The position numbers and the translations under genes were made by a program. Positions 21,427 to 25,331 of a stretch of DNA of 25,331 nt are shown one piece after another. How positions within the stretch are numbered: position 1 is the first letter of the stretch; every line of letters starts with the position of its first letter. This stretch comes from Candidatus Undinarchaeales archaeon. Lineage in GTDB: Archaea; SpSt-1190; JASMDC01. The notes beneath the pieces are model-generated. The model was not told the origin of the DNA and ran no database searches. It saw only the letters and a program-made list of their open reading frames with translations. Where the stretch lies: assembly GCA_030753015.1 (NCBI GenBank), contig JASMDC010000042.1, positions 1 to 25,331 on the forward strand. The letters are read 5' to 3'.

Positions 21427-23112
21427 ATGACTAATTCGCTTGATGTTGATGATCTGAAGGCCGATGTGAAGGAAGCGGCCAAACGCGTAAAGGGGGTCAT
21501 CGACAAGGGAGGAAAGATCCTCGTTGTCAGCCACAGCGGCGATACCGATGGTGAGACCGGAGGTGCAATCGCTCTAAAGGGCATCTCCCGCGCCTATGGA
21601 TTTGACAAGCCCTATCTCTGGGACAACAGGGACGGTACCTTCGACGTGAAGGGAACACAGGGCAAGATCGACTACATGCCCGCCTCCTACAATCCCGACT
21701 CAGTGGAAAAGGTCGTCGAAATGGCCAATACAGGCGAGTACGACATGGTGCTCGCGTTCGACTGGGGTTCCGGCCTGCTCCGCTCGCTCTCGAAGATCGA
21801 CAACAAGGTCAGCGTGATCCTAGGTGACCACCATACTCAGGACATCACCGAAAAGGAGCGGCAGAAGCCCGAGTACCAGAACATCCTGGAGATCAACCCG
21901 AACCGGTACGGTCTCGACGAGGGCAAGGACGCCTGTGGCGCTTCTCTCTCTTATCTGGTCGCCAAGAGCGTAGATCCGCGGAACAAGGACCTGGCCGGCC
22001 TGGCCGTCCTCGGCGCTAAGGGGGATATGCAGGACTTCAGACGCGACGGGCTCGAGGGCGATATCTACAAAGAGATAGTCGCTGACGCCGGTTCATCGAC
22101 GGGATCGCACAAGGTCACTGCCGAGAAGGGCTTCATCGTTTACGGACGGGACACCATAGAGCTTCCCAAGCAGCTTCTCACCTACTACAACAGATCCGGT
22201 CCTCTCACACGTGCTCTGGTGCAGAACCACGGGCTCGACTCGGACATTAGTCGTCGCAGGCTGCTCACAGCGTTCGGAAAGATCATGAAGGACGACTGGG
22301 GCATGGACGTGACCGACAAGACGCTCTCACAGCTCTCCGACAAGGAGCAGAAGCAGATGTTCGACAACGTCTACAGGGAGCTCACGACCAGCGGTTACAA
22401 GATAGATAAGGCCAAGTTCGAGGACGAGATAACTGGCACGCTCTACACGTTCAACAACCAGCCCGAGGGTACCAAGTGGCACAACGCCAACGAATACTCC
22501 ACCATCACCTCTGCCTGCTCGAAGATGAACGAGCACGCCACCGCGATCAACGCTCTCCTCGAGCACGCCCAGTCGAAGGACCGGGCAGAGAACACGGTGT
22601 ACAAGGGCTACAAGCGCGCGATCGGCAGGGCTCTCGGCCAGGTCAAGTACGAGGACCGTGACGATATCCGCGTTGCCGATGCCTCTGGCCACAGGGCCAC
22701 TATCACCGGTATCCTTGCAGGCATCTACGTGGATGACGACTTCGAAAAGCCCATGGTCAGCGTCGTCTACTCCAAGCTCCCTAACGGTGGCTACAAGGGC
22801 TCGGTCCGCAGACCTGTGGATTCGCCCCTCTCCTGTTCGGACATGTGCCGCATCGCCGAGACCTACGGAGGTGAGGGCGGCGGCCACCCGTTCGCGGCCG
22901 GGTTCTTTGCTCCCGATGAGAAGGCCCTGGGCAGCATCCTCAAAGACATGGAGGCCTATGCCAAGCAGGGCGGCGGCTCGTACGCGAGCAGCACCCCTGG
23001 TGCCAGCCTCAAACCCTACGAGCAGTTCGTCATGCCCGGGTCCGGGTCGATAAGCGGAAAGGACAACCACGTCCCGATCGATGCACCCGCAGAGGGCTAC
23101 CAGATCGGCTAG
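21427..23112 (+). CDS. DHH-family nuclease, GAN/RecJ-like
   Basis: 561 residues. Archaeal RecJ/Cdc45-type DHH proteins include GAN, an exonuclease associated with the GINS complex of the replisome. Motif I is VVSHSGDTDGETGG (33-46), motif II VLAFDWG with Asp112, DHH at 134-136 (ILGDHHTQD), and the DHHA1 motif GGEGGGHPFAAG near 480-490. The helical middle contains NANEYSTITSACSKMNEHA, matching the xxEFxTxxNAxGR region characteristic of GAN relatives, which supports the assignment over simpler oligoribonucleases. At motif I it has HxxDTDGE, not HxDxDG of bacterial RecJ. A Gly/Ser/Pro-rich tail of about 50 residues closes the protein. The TATA box at 21380-21389 and the inverted repeat over the start site indicate a single, possibly regulated gene. 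Exonuclease activity is presumed. Confidence 0.78.
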   Translation: MTNSLDVDDLKADVKEAAKRVKGVIDKGGKILVVSHSGDTDGETGGAIALKGISRAYGFDKPYLWDNRDGTFDVKGTQGKIDYMPASYNPDSVEKVVEMANTGEYDMVLAFDWGSGLLRSLSKIDNKVSVILGDHHTQDITEKERQKPEYQNILEINPNRYGLDEGKDACGASLSYLVAKSVDPRNKDLAGLAVLGAKGDMQDFRRDGLEGDIYKEIVADAGSSTGSHKVTAEKGFIVYGRDTIELPKQLLTYYNRSGPLTRALVQNHGLDSDISRRRLLTAFGKIMKDDWGMDVTDKTLSQLSDKEQKQMFDNVYRELTTSGYKIDKAKFEDEITGTLYTFNNQPEGTKWHNANEYSTITSACSKMNEHATAINALLEHAQSKDRAENTVYKGYKRAIGRALGQVKYEDRDDIRVADASGHRATITGILAGIYVDDDFEKPMVSVVYSKLPNGGYKGSVRRPVDSPLSCSDMCRIAETYGGEGGGHPFAAGFFAPDEKALGSILKDMEAYAKQGGGSYASSTPGASLKPYEQFVMPGSGSISGKDNHVPIDAPAEGYQIG

Positions 23113-23282
23113 AGATGCGAGCGCACCCTAGCACTCATCACACCCCAGGTAGATAGCATGGCGCGGTGACGGTCGTCCCACAACACCCACCCGATGGCCA
23201 CCACCCCGCCATCCCTGTCTGCAATCGTGGTGCGCTGGCAGGATAGCCGTACCGCACGAAGGTGCTGGCCTGCGTCCGTCAC
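23109..23282 (-). CDS. Possible small gene antisense to the intergenic region
   Basis: A 57-residue frame from GTG 23282 to TAG 23109, overlapping the stop codon of the GAN-like gene in convergent orientation. It reads VTDAGQHLRAVRLSCQR, then RDGGVVAIGWVLWDDRHRAM and MSARVRSHL, with three Trp codons and a protein-like order of strands. A weak TATA-like GAAAAAGG (23309-23317) is about 30 bp upstream. Without homologues it remains a guess; the region otherwise shows no gene. Confidence 0.3.
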   Translation of the reverse strand: MTDAGQHLRAVRLSCQRTTIADRDGGVVAIGWVLWDDRHRAMLSTWGVMSARVRSHL

Positions 23283-23342
23283 CTTGCGAGGTCGGGCGTC
23301 GAGACGTGACCTTTTTCAATCTAGCTGGTGATAGAGGTACCG

Positions 23343-23672
23343 ATGGTTCCCCCCGAGCAGATCCAGGTGAGATGTCCCGGTTGTGGAGTGAGGATGGGTG
23401 AAGCGCACAACCGTGCATGCATGATCCCCATCTGCTCCGTGTGCGGAGATCCTTTGAACCAGTGTGGGCACTTCCCCGAGGGCAACACCGTGTGGAACGG
23501 CATCCAGCACCGGGAGGAGGTGCTCGTTGCCGAGCTGCTCGGTCTATTCGTGAAGTGGACCGGGAGCGAATGGGTGACCTGTCCTCCCGAGGATCCGGGG
23601 GCCCGATACGATCTCATACGTGCCTCGATGGTCATCAAGAAGGCTCTCAGGAAGATACGGGGCAAGATATAA
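23343..23672 (+). CDS. Small zinc-ribbon protein
   Basis: 109 residues from ATG 23343; GAGGT ends five nt upstream, which suits translation from a leader. The N-terminal half has VRCPGCGVRMG and PICSVCGDPLNQCGHFPEG, two Cys-x2-Cys pairs (plus a third Cys and His nearby) that form a zinc ribbon. The C-terminal half is a helical, basic stretch (ASMVIKKALRKIRGKI), compatible with nucleic-acid or protein contact. In-frame GTG 23328 would add five residues. It lies between GAN-like and TFB genes; no partner is evident. Family not recognised. Confidence 0.7.
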   Translation: MVPPEQIQVRCPGCGVRMGEAHNRACMIPICSVCGDPLNQCGHFPEGNTVWNGIQHREEVLVAELLGLFVKWTGSEWVTCPPEDPGARYDLIRASMVIKKALRKIRGKI

Positions 23673-23752
23673 CTACGAGCAGTCTACCTGGACGGCGGAA
23701 GCGAGTGCTCTACATACCGGGAGTGAATCCTTTCCGAAGGTAACGATCCCCA

Positions 23753-24763
23753 CTAGAGCGATTCTAGGATGAAGCCGTTCTCCATCACGTCGGTCGCGGG
23801 CAGGTCCTGGGGCTTGAGCGAAGGCTTCCGCGCCCTGGACCGGTTCCTCCGAGCGCGTCGCTCGCCCGGCGGCTCGAGGTTAAGGTGCTCCTTGAGCTCA
23901 TGGTACCGGTTGCGCAGCGTGATCTCCGTGATACCTGCCACGGAAGCGGCCTGCTTCTGGGTGAAGCCCATCCCCTTGATCCTCGCTGCGAGGTAGAGGG
24001 CTGCGAGAGCGATGCCCTTGGGATCCTTACCGTTTGTGATGTTCGTTTGCTCGGCAGCGCGGGTGATGCGGACTGCCTCCATCTCGACATCACGCGGTAG
24101 TTCCAATGCCGAGGCATACTTGGGGATGAAATCCTCCGGAGAGGCTGGTGTGATCTTGATGCCGAGGCCTCGCGATACGAGCCGATGGGCCTTCCCGATG
24201 TCACGCTTGGGGATGCGGAACACCTGTGAGAGGTCCTTGAGGGTCACAGGGCACTTGTTCTGCTTGCATACGGCGTAGAGAACGCCCGCGAGCACGCATT
24301 CTGACGAGCGGCCGCGGATGCCACGCTTCTTGAGGAAGTTCCGGTAGAGGAAGGCGGCCTGCTCCTCGACGATGCGGGGCAGGTTGAGGAAGGATGTCGC
24401 GCGAGTGAGCTCCGTGAGCCCCTCCTTGAGCGTCACGTCCTTTGATGGCGTGGAGAACCTGTTCTGCCATTTGCTCAAACGCTGGTACTGGTTTCGCATC
24501 TGTCCGTTGGGCAGTTTGTTGAGGTCTGCGGACGTACCGATCTTGGTAGCGAGTCCGCCATCATGCTTGGTGAGCGAGAGTGGAGCTCCTACGCGCTCCT
24601 TATCGTTACTGGAGTCATCGCTGAACGATCTCCATTCCTTATTGGTGTCCACCATCGATTCGCTAATGACGAGACCACAGGATGAACAGATGAGCTCGGC
24701 ACGGATGGCGTCGTTTTGAAGATTGTTGGAACCGCATTCAGGACAGTCGTTGATGAACTCCAT
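23753..24763 (-). CDS. tfb: Transcription initiation factor B (TFB) with basic C-terminal tail
   Basis: Archaeal homologue of TFIIB that binds TBP-TATA and recruits RNA polymerase. 336 residues. The zinc ribbon has Cys7, Cys10, Cys26 and Cys29 (CPEC...CSSCGLV) with the usual x2-x15-x2 spacing; the B-reader begins DTNKEWRSFSDD. Two cyclin repeats cover about 125-205 and 220-305, the second ending TQKQAASVAGITEITLRNRY, the DNA-recognition helix that reads the BRE. Then come about 40 extra residues: RRARRNRSRARKPS and an acidic end, beyond usual TFB length (about 300). ATG 24763 is chosen over an upstream in-frame ATG at 24829 because TATATAAGG-type sequence (24789-24797) lies about 30 bp upstream and the zinc ribbon begins there. 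The window shows only this copy. Confidence 0.95.
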   Translation of the reverse strand: MEFINDCPECGSNNLQNDAIRAELICSSCGLVISESMVDTNKEWRSFSDDSSNDKERVGAPLSLTKHDGGLATKIGTSADLNKLPNGQMRNQYQRLSKWQNRFSTPSKDVTLKEGLTELTRATSFLNLPRIVEEQAAFLYRNFLKKRGIRGRSSECVLAGVLYAVCKQNKCPVTLKDLSQVFRIPKRDIGKAHRLVSRGLGIKITPASPEDFIPKYASALELPRDVEMEAVRITRAAEQTNITNGKDPKGIALAALYLAARIKGMGFTQKQAASVAGITEITLRNRYHELKEHLNLEPPGERRARRNRSRARKPSLKPQDLPATDVMENGFILESL

Positions 24764-24949
24764 TGGAGATACCCGTCGAAATTTAGCCCTTATATATGTT
24801 TTCTTTTGTGCGAAAGTTTCAGGCCGCATACCATAATTTCACGAAGTATTACGATGACCCCGTTCATTGTTCTCACGCTGTTAATTAATGGAGAGACGCC
24901 CGCAGATAATCGACGCCTTTTTAAACTCAGCCTTTCCCATTTGGTCGGG

Positions 24950-25331
24950 ATGGAATTGCTCAACATCCTTGCCCTCATCGTCTTAGGGGCCTTGGTTGTG
25001 TATATTATCAACGAGCGGCGTGCCTTGTACTTCCCAAGTACGCGTCGTATAGTGGACACAATAGCCGATTTTGCTCAAATAACGGATGGGGACGTGGCCG
25101 TTGACCTCGGGGCCGGAGATGGCCGCGTATGTATAGAATTGGCTCAACGAGGAGCTGTATGCATTGGTATAGAGCGAAATCCTTTCCTTTTCTGGAGGGC
25201 AATGAAAAAGGTAGATGCAACGGATGTCAAGGATAGGATCACGCTCGTCAAGCAGGACCTCAATGAATATGACCTGTCAGGTGCGACCGTTGTCGTGGCG
25301 TTCCTCTCCCAGACCACCACATACCCGCTCA
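24950..25331 (+). CDS. Membrane-anchored class I SAM-dependent methyltransferase, partial
   Basis: Runs off the window; 127 residues visible. The N-terminus (LLNILALIVLGALVVYIINERR) is a membrane anchor; next comes a linker and a Rossmann methyltransferase domain with motif I AVDLGAGDGRVCIELAQ, motif II acidic end GIERNPFLFWRA and a motif III/IV stretch (LVKQDLNEYDLSG). The arrangement resembles small archaeal and bacterial methyltransferases, whose substrate (protein lysine or small molecule) cannot be told here. ATG 24950 follows TATA-like CTTTTTAAAC (24917-24926) by about 27 bp. An ATG at 24854, in frame, would add 32 residues but would place that TATA box inside the gene. The DNA is visibly poorer in GC than its neighbours. 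Confidence 0.8.
   Translation, partial: MELLNILALIVLGALVVYIINERRALYFPSTRRIVDTIADFAQITDGDVAVDLGAGDGRVCIELAQRGAVCIGIERNPFLFWRAMKKVDATDVKDRITLVKQDLNEYDLSGATVVVAFLSQTTTYPL

Noticed and set aside
1-25331. tRNA or rRNA genes
   Set aside because: No cloverleaf-like segment with T-loop consensus and no rRNA-like conserved blocks were noticed in the intergenic gaps, though no covariance search could be run.

Overview
The window is archaeal chromosome. It encodes transcription factor B, a primase of the archaeo-eukaryotic small-subunit type, two DHH phosphoesterases (one resembling the GINS-associated nuclease GAN) and a protein with the catalytic motif of archaeosine synthase. Most genes have a TATA-like box about 26-38 bp before the start codon, so leaderless or short-leader mRNA seems to be the rule; internal operon genes use Shine-Dalgarno sites instead. 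The DNA is GC-rich with AT-rich intergenic patches. A Thermoplasmatota-like euryarchaeon is my best guess, not a demonstrated placement. I saw no tRNA, rRNA, CRISPR array, insertion sequence or prophage.

Layout. Positions 1-2434 (minus): tryptophan genes trpE-trpG-trpD, tightly packed, trpD cut by the window edge. The trpE 5' end has no ordinary start codon although the conserved LLES feedback motif is encoded upstream of the first usable one. Positions 2462-2544: divergent promoter with a 20-bp palindrome holding two TGTACA boxes, the same core as the TRP box of methanogen TrpY. Positions 2571-5510 (plus): a DHH phosphoesterase, a lipoprotein and a small tail-anchored CxCWKC protein. Positions 5627-7109 (minus): a divergent primase overlapping a 79-residue protein. 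7204-8283 (plus): an MscS channel. 8300-9074 (minus): two tandem 110-residue paralogues, each with one membrane segment and the same glycine-rich C-terminus. 9254-9778 (minus): a DJ-1/PfpI protein.

Positions 9828-14999 (minus) are a catabolic-looking cluster: cyclase/kynurenine-formamidase-like hydrolase, then the FAD, [2Fe-2S] and molybdopterin subunits of a xanthine-dehydrogenase-family hydroxylase, then a nitroreductase. Divergent from it is a stand-alone DUF5591 (ArcS-like) gene, followed by a 360-residue unknown, a 55-residue membrane protein and, divergently, a sulfite-oxidase-family molybdoenzyme. The window thus has two molybdenum enzyme systems a few kilobases apart.

Positions 18100-21265 hold poorly known proteins: a duplicated basic domain with a possibly GNAT-like end, a secreted-domain/membrane/zinc-finger protein, a 56-residue protein and a tail-anchored coiled coil built of exact 28-residue repeats. 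The right end carries the GAN-like nuclease, a small zinc-ribbon protein, TFB with a basic C-terminal tail, and the start of a membrane-anchored methyltransferase.
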